From Turritopsis dohrnii (lineage: Eukaryota > Cnidaria > Hydrozoa > Anthoathecata > Oceaniidae): DNA of 64,000 nt. Positions 18,873 to 30,171 of this stretch are shown one piece after another; within the stretch, counting starts at the first letter, position 1, and each line of letters opens with the position of its first letter. The notes under the pieces are model-generated. The model made no database searches. It was given only the letters and a program-made list of their open reading frames with translations, and was not told the DNA's origin. The DNA is taken from NCBI GenBank assembly GCA_027922465.2, contig BQMF02000793.1, positions 1 through 64,000 on the forward strand. Direction: 5' to 3'. The position numbers and the translations under genes are program-made.

Positions 18873-19431
18873 TCTTATTATACTAATCCGCGTGTGTGCA
18901 TCCCACTTTTATTTTAGAGAGTGTTTGTTTTTTTGTTTTTTAATGGTCAAAATCTTCTTAATCGTGGTCATTTTTTCGTTAGACCATTGATAATTCACGA
19001 TTAGTATAATAGCACGCGGCGTGACGTCAGTTTTTTTTATCTTATCATGGGGGAACCATTGCATTGCATCCCCAATCTAACGCGACGTTTTTGGAGAAAT
19101 ATCTCAAGAACCAATAGGGATAACTGACGTTTTTTGGGGTCCGCGATACGGGTGACGGGGTGACGCAACACTTGGGCCTAAATTTTATTTGGTACTGCGG
19201 ATATGACGTCATTAAAATCTTTGATCGACGATATCTCTGCAACGGTTGATCGTAGCGAAACGATCCCATACATTTTTTTTGATCAGTTTTTCGAGCTCTA
19301 CAACATGGTTACATTTTCGGTTTCCAATTCCTAAATTGAAATTTTCATCACGGGGATTGTTCACGGGAAAGGCGATTTTGACCCATCCTTTTCGAAGTTA
19401 AGTTCGGTAAAAAGTTTTTACTCGGGATACT

Positions 19432-22060
19432 CAGGGGCGGATCTAGGATTTTATAAGGGTTAGGCAAATTTTTTTTTGCCAAACACACATAAGGGCGCAA
19501 TCGATGAAATTTACGCCAGTTTACGCCCAATCTAATACATACTTTTCGAAATGTAAAAAATATTAACTCGAATTAATTCGTCCTGACGTAAGGAGTGTTA
19601 TAATGCAAACCTGTATTGCTGAAATAATGGAATAAGGGAAATAAACAAAAGAAAACTAATTGAGTATGAATATAATGTATTGAACTACGTTATGTAGGCC
19701 AAAATAATATTTTCTGCCAGATTGGAGGTTAAGTAAATAACCAATAAATTGTATATTTCATCTGTTATCTTCTTCATTTTCTTGATTGCTTGTACATGAA
19801 CAGGAAGAATCCACCAAATGAAAACATACTTGTAATGAATCAAATAAATAAATTTTCAATCATCTATACCATGATAGATTGGAGCATTAGATAAATACAT
19901 GATATTTCATCTATGTACTGGTCAAGATGGTCAGATAGAAAGATTGGAAAAGAAATTATGTTAAGAAATAGAGTAAAATGACCAAAATCCAAGTTAGAGA
20001 CAAGCTCCTTGATCATTATCCGGCAGCAAAATAAAAACAATAATTAATATCAACCACAAAATAAAGATGGTGCTTCCAGAAATCCCTGAGACAAGTCCAA
20101 GAACCTATATAATATAAAACTACACAACAACAGATAAATTATGTACTGCTTCCTCTCTAATAAAAGCTACAACATTTTTTCCAGAATTTAATGTAGCATA
20201 GGAAACAAGAAGTCAAACTAAAACATTATGTAATTACCTTTTTCAAAAGAAGACATAACGTAGGTGGTTTTTATAAAATGAAAGAATAACTCCAAAGATG
20301 TTAAAGTGTTTCTGCATCCAAAATGATATTTCGAGGGATGATAGAATGCACAAAGTTGTTTCAGAAGTCTTATAGTTTTTGGAAATTCTGTTTCCTTGGG
20401 CAGATATTTTGATTTAAAAATCATGAAATGATACAATAGATAATTATGTAATAAGATTTTTATTCTTTGTTTATGTGTATAAACTCTCAATATAATTATA
20501 ACTTCATTTTCTTATCACTCACTCAGAGTGAAAGTCCTTTCTCTCTATAGTAAATTAGAAAGATATAGTATTAATGATAACTTGCGATGAGAAAGTTAAC
20601 CTATATACTATCTTATTATACAGTGGCGGATCTAGAGGTATGTCGAAATTTGTGTAGGAGAGTGTTAGCAATCTAACCATAAAGGAAAAGCGTCCAAATA
20701 ATCCCATTGGAAATATAAATTGAATTCACAAATTATGTTAATGCTCTCATACACAAATTTCGACATACCTCTAGATCCACCACTGTTACATATCATAAAA
20801 TATATATGCATTGCATAAAGTGAATGTAAGATTTTAAAAATTAAATACATATCTCAGAAACTGGAAGTAAGTAATACTAACAAGAGGCTTTTTGATCTCT
20901 ATCATTATTGGTTCATATCATTTTGGACACAGGATCCTTTTAAAGTTCTTTAATTCAAAACCAGACAGTCATCTCGAACCAAGAAAAATTATATACTGAA
21001 CTGTACAAATAAGTTACCAGGTTGAGATACTGGTGCTAAAAAAACCATGCAGCTGCCTACGCAAAACAACTCAGAAAAATAACAATGACTTTGTGTATTA
21101 TAAACTCAGTCATTCAAACGTAACTCCATAACATTTTTACAGATGTATTTTTGGTTAACAGAAACAGATACCAAAAATATTTATATACATCATTAATCAA
21201 TAAAGAATAGGCTTCGGTTCAGTTGACACAAACAAACTTATTATACATAGCTGAGCTAATAATTAACTGTCGTCATACTTATGGTCAACGAATTATGGTG
21301 CTAATAATCCATGCTAATCATATAAAATAAAACACTTGCTTTAAAGCAGCCACAATGTTTTCATTTCGCATAAGCAAAAGAAGAGACATGACTCGAAAAA
21401 AATGCTTTTCCTAGATTTTGAAGTCTGTTTTCAACAGATGTATTAAGTGAATTCAAAATTTCCTAATTAATACTTCATTATTGCTATCAAAAGCTGCAAC
21501 GATGTTTTCTAGCGAATCCATGTTGAACTGGGTCTAATTCGAAGGTCTCCCACGTCGTTTTGTGCAGATTTGGTGACCATTCATTCAATAAAGTGTGTAA
21601 ACCCATGGTTGTACCTTAGGCAAATTTTCTTCTGGTTCATTCAATAAAGTGTTAACCCATGGTTGTACCTTAGGCAAATTTTCTTCCAGTTCATTCATTA
21701 AAGTGTGTAAACCCGGGGCTCCTTAGGCAAATTTTCTTCGCCTAATGTGAGCGTTAGGCACTAGTCTGTGTTGTCAATGTAACTATGAGAAGTCGTTTTC
21801 CGGGCAGAATCAATACCTATAAACTCAAGCTGTAAAAAACATTAATTTGTAACATCATATGGCGCGCGCCGCGCCTCGCCGGAGAATAATCCTATTTTGC
21901 GAAAAAGAAAGGATATCGGATTGATGCGGGAATCTCTTGATATTTTCGATTATTTTCTGATTATTGTAATACAATACCTTTCTCAATTTGTGAAAAACAT
22001 TATTTAACTGATTTTGGGTTAGGCATTTGCCTAAGTTGCCTAACCCTGGATCCGCCCCTG
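19432..22060. mobile_element. hAT-like TIR element, copy A (2.63 kb, non-autonomous)
   Basis: Termini CAGGGGCGGATC and its complement, with the TIR continuing into AGG and a GTTAGGCAA motif. Flanked by 5-bp ATACT. The TIR is of the CAG-G/T-GGCGGATC type common in animal hAT elements, though hAT usually makes 8-bp duplications, so the superfamily is uncertain. No transposase; one 90-codon frame (20218-20490) is conserved in copy B but looks non-coding. It is colinear, inverted, with copy B (2628 bp without inserts). Confidence 0.75.
20621..20785. mobile_element. 165-bp MITE inside element A
   Basis: Termini CAGTGGCGGATCTAGAGG and its near-perfect complement, with arms of about 36 bp. The same 165-bp insert is present in copy B (28790-28954), so it predates the split of A and B. 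Confidence 0.75.
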
Positions 22061-22067
22061 ATACTAG

Positions 22068-24224
22068 TCTATATATACTAATTGGCGTTGTGAATCCCAC
22101 TTTTATTTTAGAGAGTGACATATTTGGGTTTTTTCTCACGGTTAAATCCCTCTTATTTTTTCCCTTTTCGTCGTAAAGCCACGCAGAGTTGAGAGCGTTT
22201 TTTTGATTTTCCGCGATTAGTATATGCTCCTCCGTTTTGTTATTTTTGGTTTGCGCAGTGGAAATCAGCCGAAAAACGTCTTTGGAGGAGTGCGAGCAAT
22301 GCAATCTTCTTCGTTCGAAATTTGTCAACGATCATTTCGTGAGCAAGAAACTTCGCGAAGAAGACGTGTTTCTTTTTGTATACGAATATTTTAATTTAAA
22401 TTTGATTGTTTTAGGCAGCAAATCGACGAAAGAACTGACGAAGAAACACAGGTTTGTATGCACGAAGGTATTGTTATTATTATAAAACGTTTTATTATCT
22501 TGCTAAACTTTTACTTTTATTAATAAAAGAACACGGGTAGCACGTGTACGTGAGTTAGTTGTTTGTTTACAATGAAAAATCATATTTAGATATACAGAAG
22601 AAGTGCAGTGAAGTTTTTAAAATTTAGCTGCAGAAAGATTGAACGAACAAAAAAACAAAATGATGTTTATTTACACAGTAAGGAATGGTTTTAATTTAGT
22701 TTTGAAAGATTAAATACTATAGCTTTGAATAGATATCTTATTATATGAGTTCTTTCGTTTAGTTTATATGCTACTGGATGAAAAACAAAGACGAGAGTAA
22801 TTTGTTTTGGTAACGCGCGCTATTATTATTTTTATAGTTAGCAAAGAAGATTTGATTTGATTTATTTATTTACAGATCAATTAAAAATGGTCCCACAGCT
22901 ATGACTGTTTTCCTTTTTCATGGCTGTGGAAGTAGGGAACGTGTTATGCTGTCAAATTGTATCTATTGACGATGTTTGATGCTTTGTCTGCATGCCTTTC
23001 TGCCAGCCATTTATGCCTTTTGTTTTGGTTTGCTTAAATATGGTTGCAGTAGTAGTATGTATTGTAGCTGTTCTTTACTGAAATCTTTTTCTTTTAGGTC
23101 AGAAAAGAAAAAGTGTAGCTATTTATAAACGAAATTTATAAATGTATAAATGAAACACATGGTATGTTGAGAAGGTTATTTAAGAGAAGAATGGATTATG
23201 TATTACAGTACTACAAAAAAGAAGCATTGCTGGGGAATATTTTTCTTCAGTTTATATTTGTTTACGGCATTCATTATTTTGTGTTATGTTAATTGCTACA
23301 TACATACTTGCTAGGTATATAAGTTTAGCATTATGTTTTTATTTGTTGCTTTTAATATCTTCTGGGTATTCAATTATGGTTTTGGTCAAAGTAGGGCATT
23401 TTGTTGTTTCAATTATTTTTATTAATTTGATGTTTGGTTGTGTATGCCAGGTAAAAGTCTTTATTCTGTTCAGCTCCAGTGTTGAGTGAACCCGTATTGA
23501 CTCACAGTATCGGTTGACTTTATAGACCAAATTTTGTTTTTATTTGTTATCTTTAGGATAAATGCGTACTTGAATTTTCTTTTTGTTTTTTCTTTCTTTT
23601 TGTTTTATTTTTTATTTCAATATTGTTATAGCATGATGTTTTCGGTATTACAATTCAAGTATTAATTTTTTAGGTAATAATAAAAAAAGCACAAAGAAAT
23701 AAAACTCATGGTTTTAATCATGACGTTGATGGTTTTGGGAAGAACAGACTACATATCATTTCAAAAATTCATTAATGGTTGCAGTCAAGTAGTAACTTTG
23801 GAACAAAAGAAAAAGTTGGAAGGTATCAAATTGTTTTGAATTAACATTTTGTAATGTTTGGTTTCGTATGTCTGGGTAAACAGTTCTGTGTTATGTATTG
23901 CCATTTTTTTTTTTACATTAAAGTTACTTTTCTTCTGCGTATAAATATATTATTCTGAGCCATGTTGCTATTTGTTTCTGTTTTTAATCTTCCGAATGTA
24001 AGAAATGAATTAAAAAATTAATGCCTGTAGAAACTTTTACACGAGTTAAATTTCGCAACACAACGCATACTGAACATGGATGGCGAGCGACGCCGCCTGG
24101 GATGTTTTTGAGTTGCGATTCTATGATTTATTTTTTCGTCATGGGGTATGTACACGGGAATGGTGGATTTGACCTAATGTTTTCGAAGTTAAGTTCGGTA
24201 AAAAGTTTTTACCCGGAATACTAG
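22068..24224 (+). mobile_element. non-autonomous Helitron H4, chimeric 3' end
   Basis: Starts TCTATATATACTAATTGGCG right after the CTAG of H3 and ends with GTAAAAAGTTTTTAC, ACCCGGAATACTAG|T. The body follows H1; at about 24100 it runs up to GCGACGCCGCC (the left arm of the H0 hairpin) and then switches to the H2/H3-type tail (GAGTTGCGATTCTATGATTT). Confidence 0.7.
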
Positions 24225-24318
24225 TCGAAAATAGTTAAGAAAAGATTTTTTTATAAGTGGAAGGTATAAAGGCTGAAACTCACGATGGGGTTTAACAGTC
24301 TAAATATGAAGCATAGTC

Positions 24319-24402
24319 GTAACTATGCTTCTATCCTTCGTAACTATGCTTTTATCCTTCGTAACTACGCTTCTACCCTTCGTAACTATCCTTCGTAACT
24401 AT
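24319..24402. repeat. 21-bp tandem repeat in LINE 3' UTR
   Basis: CGTAACTATGCTTCTATCCTT units with substitutions, the last ones shortened. LINE copy 2 has one full unit fewer (50580-50645). The repeat is preceded by its own inverted form (GAAGCATAGT), giving a possible hairpin. Confidence 0.7.
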
Positions 24403-24941
24403 CTTCTTGCTCATGTAAAAAGAGATCTGAATCGTTAAGCAAACAGGAACAGCGGAACCTTTCTAAATTTGGATAGATTTTTTAGGATAATCGTTTTTTA
24501 CTGCAAATTTGTGCGATGTAGGAGGGAAGCGCAACATTGAACGAGGTCTTACGCATGTGTATGTGAAAATAAGAGGCAAGCGGTGATCGATGCCAAAGTT
24601 CCAACAATAGGCCAATCAAATTATAGAATCTACAATATAGCTGACAGTTTTTTGTATTTTCAACCAATATCGCCCTCCTTAGATATTTAAATTCATTTTC
24701 ACAAGGTGCAATAATCCTACCAAGACAAAGGCATTTTTTGTTGAATAGAAAACTGACTGATACAATATTTGAAGATTCGGAATTCAACGCAGTGACTAGA
24801 TAATACCTTTAGCAAGTTAACAGACCTACAGTTAACTCCAGTTAACCCCCGGTAACTCAAACACAGGTTAACTGAAACTTTCATTATCTCGAACTGTTTT
24901 CTACGGTCCCTTGGACATTTCTTAATACTTTCTCATAAAAA

Positions 24942-25845
24942 CTACTCGTTAACTCGAACATTCGTTTTCTCGAACCATTTTTTGGTCCCCTTGAAGCCAA
25001 TTTCTTTGGATAGCTGTAATTGTCTTAATCGATCCGTCATTTTTGAAATAGCAGCAAGAACATCTTTAGTTTTGCAGTGAGTATACGAAATTGTATCATC
25101 AGCGTACTGACATACCGAACCGTCGGCAACATCTTGTAGATCCACTGTATATAAATTGAACAAGATTGGTCCTAATTCTGATCCTTGAGAAACTCTAAAG
25201 TGAACATTATCTAATGGTGAAGATTTATCACCTACTTGGACGAATTGTTTTCGATCGCTCAGATAAGAAAGCATCCATAGCGTAGCTTCTTTTGAGAAAC
25301 CATGATGACGTAACTTCGTTTGAAGTTTACTGTATCAAAGGCTTTTGAGTAGTCTAAGAACGTTGCCAAAGTTACTTCACCTTTGTTCATTGCATTGATT
25401 ATGTCGTCACGGATCTTCAAGATAAGTGTATTAGTTGAATGGCTTTTTCTGAAACCGGACATAGCATTTTTTGTAAACGTTATGTGAAGATATAAAGTCA
25501 CATATTTGCTTTGCTATCAGTTTCTCGTATATCTTGACAAAATAGGTAATATTTTGTATAATATTTTTTATACTGGGCGGAACTGATCTGGCGAGTAAGC
25601 ATTGCTTGTCTTAGGGATTGGAGAAACTTTACCAATTTTCCATTGTCGATGGAATTTGTTTTGATAACATGTGTTAGAGGTGAAGCTAGGTATTCTAAAA
25701 CTGGTTTAATAAATTGAACTGACATATGGTCAAAACCAGCAGAACAATCCATACGTAGAGATTTAAGTTCTGTAATAACGTGTTGATATGTGACTGGTTT
25801 GAAGTGCAGTTCTTGACAATCAGACGGAGTAGTTAGATAATGCAA
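24942..25845 (-). pseudogene. LINE reverse transcriptase fragments, copy 1
   Basis: Three minus-strand frames in order cover fingers and palm of a LINE reverse transcriptase: 25845-25498 (VTYQHVITELKSLRMDCSAG), 25501-25259 (FRKSHSTN, FLDYSKAFDTVNF) and 25274-24942 (GPILFNLYTVDLQDV, CQYADDTISY). YADD is the catalytic pair. The frames are joined by frameshifts, so no enzyme is made. Confidence 0.75.
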
Positions 25846-27097
25846 ATGACATTTAAGCTAATTTGATGATGTTGGTTTTGATCCCAGTATAAGAGTTGAT
25901 GTTGACAGATAGTGTTGGTTAAGTGCGAAAGGATCAAGGCTAATTCCTTCTTTATTCGGATTGAAAATAAGATGGATAAGCTTCCAAATCGTCTTGGGTC
26001 GCTTTGAGCTGAAAGCATTTTTGAAAATAGATCGTTTCGTATACTTGATGCGTTGTTTTAACTTGTTTCGAACATCTCTAAATGCAGTTCAGTCTTCTTT
26101 TGATTGTGTTTGATGTGCTTCATACCTCGAATTTCTGCATTCAGATTTTAGTTCAGCTATGTCTAAATCCTTTAACCATGGAGCCGGTGGTCTTGTCACT
26201 TTTATTGTTTTCAAAGGAGCATGGTGGTTAATACAAGACAGTATTAGATCGTTCAGTATATCAAGCAAGCTTATCGTCTGCTGATTCAATCCCATACACT
26301 AGATTTAAAGGTAGTGTTGAAAAATCATGTATGTAATCGTTTAGACAAAACTTGCTAAGATCCCGTATTACTTTAAAACGTGGTTTAAACCGTGGCACTC
26401 TTGTGTTTATACAAGCAAATACAGCGTCATGATCACTAATTTCAGTTGTCGGCAGTACATCACAAACTTTTACTTTACAGCAATTCTTCTTCAATATATG
26501 GTCAATTAGCGAAGATCCTTTACGTGTCGGTTTTGTAATATGTTGTGTTAAATTATGGGAGTTAAGAATACGGTGTAAGACTGTGTATTTTTTGATTTTT
26601 CAAGAAGATTTATATCAAAGTCTCTTGTGATTACAATCTGTCCTTTCCATTGTGCTCTTGCTTTTGCAAGCAAGGCATCAAGCTTTTACAACCACGCAAT
26701 TTTGCCACATTCTTGAAAATTCGGTTGATAGAGTACACATAACAATGTCTTACTCTACTTGTTCTTTCCTTCTATTTCCAGCCATAAATGCTCAATATCA
26801 TAATCCAGATTGGAAATATCAGTGCGCATTTTGAACTTAACATCATCTCGTACGTAAGCTCCTACACCGAACGTTTTTCTTGGCGGTTACGGTAGACCAT
26901 TTTATAGCCTGGTATGGTAACATAATTGATTAGGTGATGATTGTCTTTCAGCCATGTTTCAGACATGGTAACTATGTCGAATTGATATTTATTTACAAAT
27001 AAATAGAATTCATCAAATGTTGATACCATTGATTGTGTTTCTATATGAGCAAATGTGAATAAATGTTTATTGGATGTGATAATATCTAGATGACTAT

Positions 27098-27516
27098 CTA
27101 TGCTATTTGTCGATCTAGGTTAGTGTGGCATAGATTTATTCCATCATTAAATATCGATGTTGAAATGTTGGCAAATATGGTGTAAAGGCATTTGGCGCAG
27201 GTGTTCTCATATGGGATACGGGAATTTGATATCAGATGTTCTTTATTATTACATTTTGCATGAGCCACATCAAAACATTTGGTGCATAATACTGGTTTTT
27301 GATTACATTTCACTGTTTTCGTACAAACTGAACATTTTGGTGTGTGCGTACCAGGTCCAGGATGTCGTTCGATGTCACCACATAATTCAAGGTTAAATGT
27401 TCTAGTTGAGTTTGCATAGTACAATGTTGGCGCTTTACATCTTTTTATTTTTTTAACGTTCTTGATATTGCTATTGGTACTTTGCTTTGTTGAAGGATAA
27501 TGACAAGTACCCTCAG
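27098..27516 (-). pseudogene. LINE N-terminal PHD-like segment with decayed 2A motif, copy 1
   Basis: The protein segment has the order hydrophilic region, LCGDIERHPGP, then a zinc-finger-like run of Cys/His pairs (KCSVCTKTVKCNQKP, CTKCFDVAHAKC). In copy 2 the motif reads GDIERNPGP; here Asn is His, which would abolish 2A activity. The coding sequence is cut at 27516 by the hAT-like insertion, and an in-frame extension into the TIR is an artefact. Confidence 0.65.
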
Positions 27517-28789
27517 CAGGGGCGGATCCAGGGTTAGGCAACTTAGGCAAATGCCTAACTCAAAATCAGTTAAATAATGTTTTTCACAAATTGAAAAAGG
27601 TATTGTATTACAATAATCAGAAAATAATCGAAAATATCAAGAGATTCCCGCATCAATCCGATATCCTTTTTTTTTCGCAAAATAGGATTATTCTCCGGCG
27701 AGGCGCGGCGCGCGCCATGATGTTACAAATTAATGTTTTTTACAGCTTGAGTTTATAGGTATTGATTCTGCCCGGAAAACGACTTCTCATAGTTACATTG
27801 ACAACACAGACTAGTGCCTAACGCTCACATTAGGCGAAGAAAATTTGCCTAAGGAGCCCCGGGTTTACACACTTTAATGAATGAACTGGAAGAAAATTTG
27901 CCTAAGGTACAACCATGGGTTAACACTTTATTGAATGAACCAGAAGAAAATTTGCCTAAGGTACAACCATGGGTTTACACACTTTATTGAATGAATGGTC
28001 ACCAAATCTGCACAAAACGACGTGGGAGACCTTCGAATTAGACCCAGTTCAACATGGATTCGCTAGAAAACATCGTTGCAGCTTTTGATAGCAATAATGA
28101 AGTATTAATTAGGAAATTTTGAATTCACTTAATACATCTGTTGAAAACAGACTTCAAAATCTAGGAAAAGCATTTTTTTCGAGTCATGTCTCTTCTTTTG
28201 CTTATGCGAAATGAAAACATTGTGGCTGCTTTAAAGCAAGTGTTTTATTTTATATGATTAGCATGGATTATTAGCACCATAATTCGTTGACCATAAGTAT
28301 GACGACAGTTAATTATTAGCTCAGCTATGTATAATAAGTTTGTTTGTGTCAACTGAACCGAAGCCTATTCTTTATTGATTAATGATGTATATAAATATTT
28401 TTGGTATCTGTTTCTGTTAACCAAAAATACATCTGTAAAAATGTTATGGAGTTACGTTTGAATGACTGAGTTTATAATACACAAAGTCATTGTTATTTTT
28501 CTGAGTTGTTTTGCGTAGGCAGCTGCATGGTTTTTTTAGCACCAGTATCTCAACCTGGTAACTTATTTGTACAGTTCAGTATATAATTTTTCTTGGTTCG
28601 AGATGACTGTCTGGTTTTGAATTAAAGAACTTTAAAAGGATCCTGTGTCCAAAATGATATGAACCAATAATGATAGAGATCAAAAAGCCTCTTGTTAGTA
28701 TTACTTACTTCCAGTTTCTGAGATATGTATTTAATTTTTAAAATCTTACATTCACTTTATGCAATGCATATATATTTTATGATATGTAA

Positions 28790-28954
28790 CAGTGGTGGAT
28801 CTAGAGGTATGTCGAAATTTGTGTATGAGAGCATTAACATAATTTGTGAATTCAATTTATATTTCCAATGGGATTATTTGGACGCTTTTCCTTTATGGTT
28901 AGATTGCTAACACTCTCCTACACAAATTTCGACATACCTCTAGATCCGCCACTG
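28790..28954. mobile_element. 165-bp MITE inside element B
   Basis: Reverse-complement counterpart of the MITE at 20621-20785, with the same CAGTGG termini and long arms. Confidence 0.75.
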
Positions 28955-30171
28955 TATAATAAGATAGTATATAGGTTAACTTTCTCATCGCAAGTTATCA
29001 TTAATACTATATCTTTCTAATTTACTATAGAGAGAAAGGACTTTCACTCTGAGTGAGTGATAAGAAAATGAAGTTATAATTATATTGAGAGTTTATACAC
29101 ATAAACAAAGAATAAAAATCTTATTACATAATTATCTATTGTATCATTTCATGATTTTTAAATCAAAATATCTGCCCAAGGAAACAGAATTTCCAAAAAC
29201 TATAAGACTTCTGAAACAACTTTGTGCATTCTATCATCCCTCGAAATATCATTTTGGATGCAGAAACACTTTAACATCTTTGGAGTTATTCTTTCATTTT
29301 ATAAAAACCACCTACGTTATGTCTTCTTTTGAAAAAGGTAATTACATAATGTTTTAGTTTGACTTCTTGTTTCCTATGCTACATTAAATTCTGGAAAAAA
29401 TGTTGTAGCTCTTATTAGAGGAAGCAGTACATAATTTATCTGTTGTTGTGTAGTTTTATATATATAGGTTCTTGGACTTGTCTCAGGGATTTCTGGAAGC
29501 ACCATCTTTATATTGTGGTTGATATTAATTATTGTTTTTATTTTGCTCCCGGATAATGATCAAGGAGCTTGTCTCTAACTTTGATTTTGGTCATTTTACT
29601 CTATTTGTTAACATAATTTCTTTTCCAATCTTTCTATATGACTATCTTGAACAGTACATAGATGAAATATCATGTATTTATCTGAATGCTCCAATCTATC
29701 ATGGTATAGGTGATTGAAAATTTATTTATTTGATTCATTACAACATAGTTAATAGAAAAAAGACTGGTTTGGAAACCGATTGAATTATGTTATTGTTTAG
29801 TTTTCTTGTGTTTAATGAAGCGTGACCCTGCACACATTAAATTTTTTTATGAATTATAAAATGAAAACACACAAAAAGTACTAGCAAATATTCAAATTAT
29901 TAATAGAAAAAGAAAAAGAAATTTAAATATTTCCCAACATCCGCAAAGAGAGTTGCAGGAATAACTCTTCTCCTTGCGTGGAAAACATGTAGTATACAAT
30001 GAAAGTCGATGGAATTCCTAGAAAAATCTCCTTTGAGGAGAGGGTTCATTAACTCTAACTTACTAGTACTTACAAAATATTAGGAATTGGTTCAAAGCAA
30101 ATACGAATAAAAATAAAAAAAAAACGCAAATGAAACATCGTACTTATTGATTGTGATATGTTTGTAAAATA

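Larger units (their letters stand above)
18873..22067 (+). mobile_element. short Helitron H3, split by hAT-like element A
   Basis: Starts TCTTATTATACTAATCCGCG and is about 560 bp without its insert, close in sequence and length to H2. A 2.63-kb element (19432-22060) interrupts it a few bases before the CTAG end; ATACT flanks the insert on both sides and the intact neighbours show the empty site GGGATACTAGT. Confidence 0.75.

Noticed and set aside
20218..20490. 90-codon frame present in both hAT-like copies
   Set aside because: Copies A and B are near-identical throughout, so conservation says nothing about coding; no transposase motif.
21855..22328. 157-codon minus-strand open frame
   Set aside because: It runs across the boundary of hAT-like element A and Helitron H4, and across the TIR, so it is a chance frame.
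24319..24402. Possible CRISPR-like direct repeats
   Set aside because: Units are contiguous without spacers and lie in the 3' UTR of a LINE in a eukaryotic genome.
27517..27550. N-terminal extension of the LINE frame (PKLPNPGSAPAEG)
   Set aside because: These codons are the TIR of element B, not LINE coding sequence.
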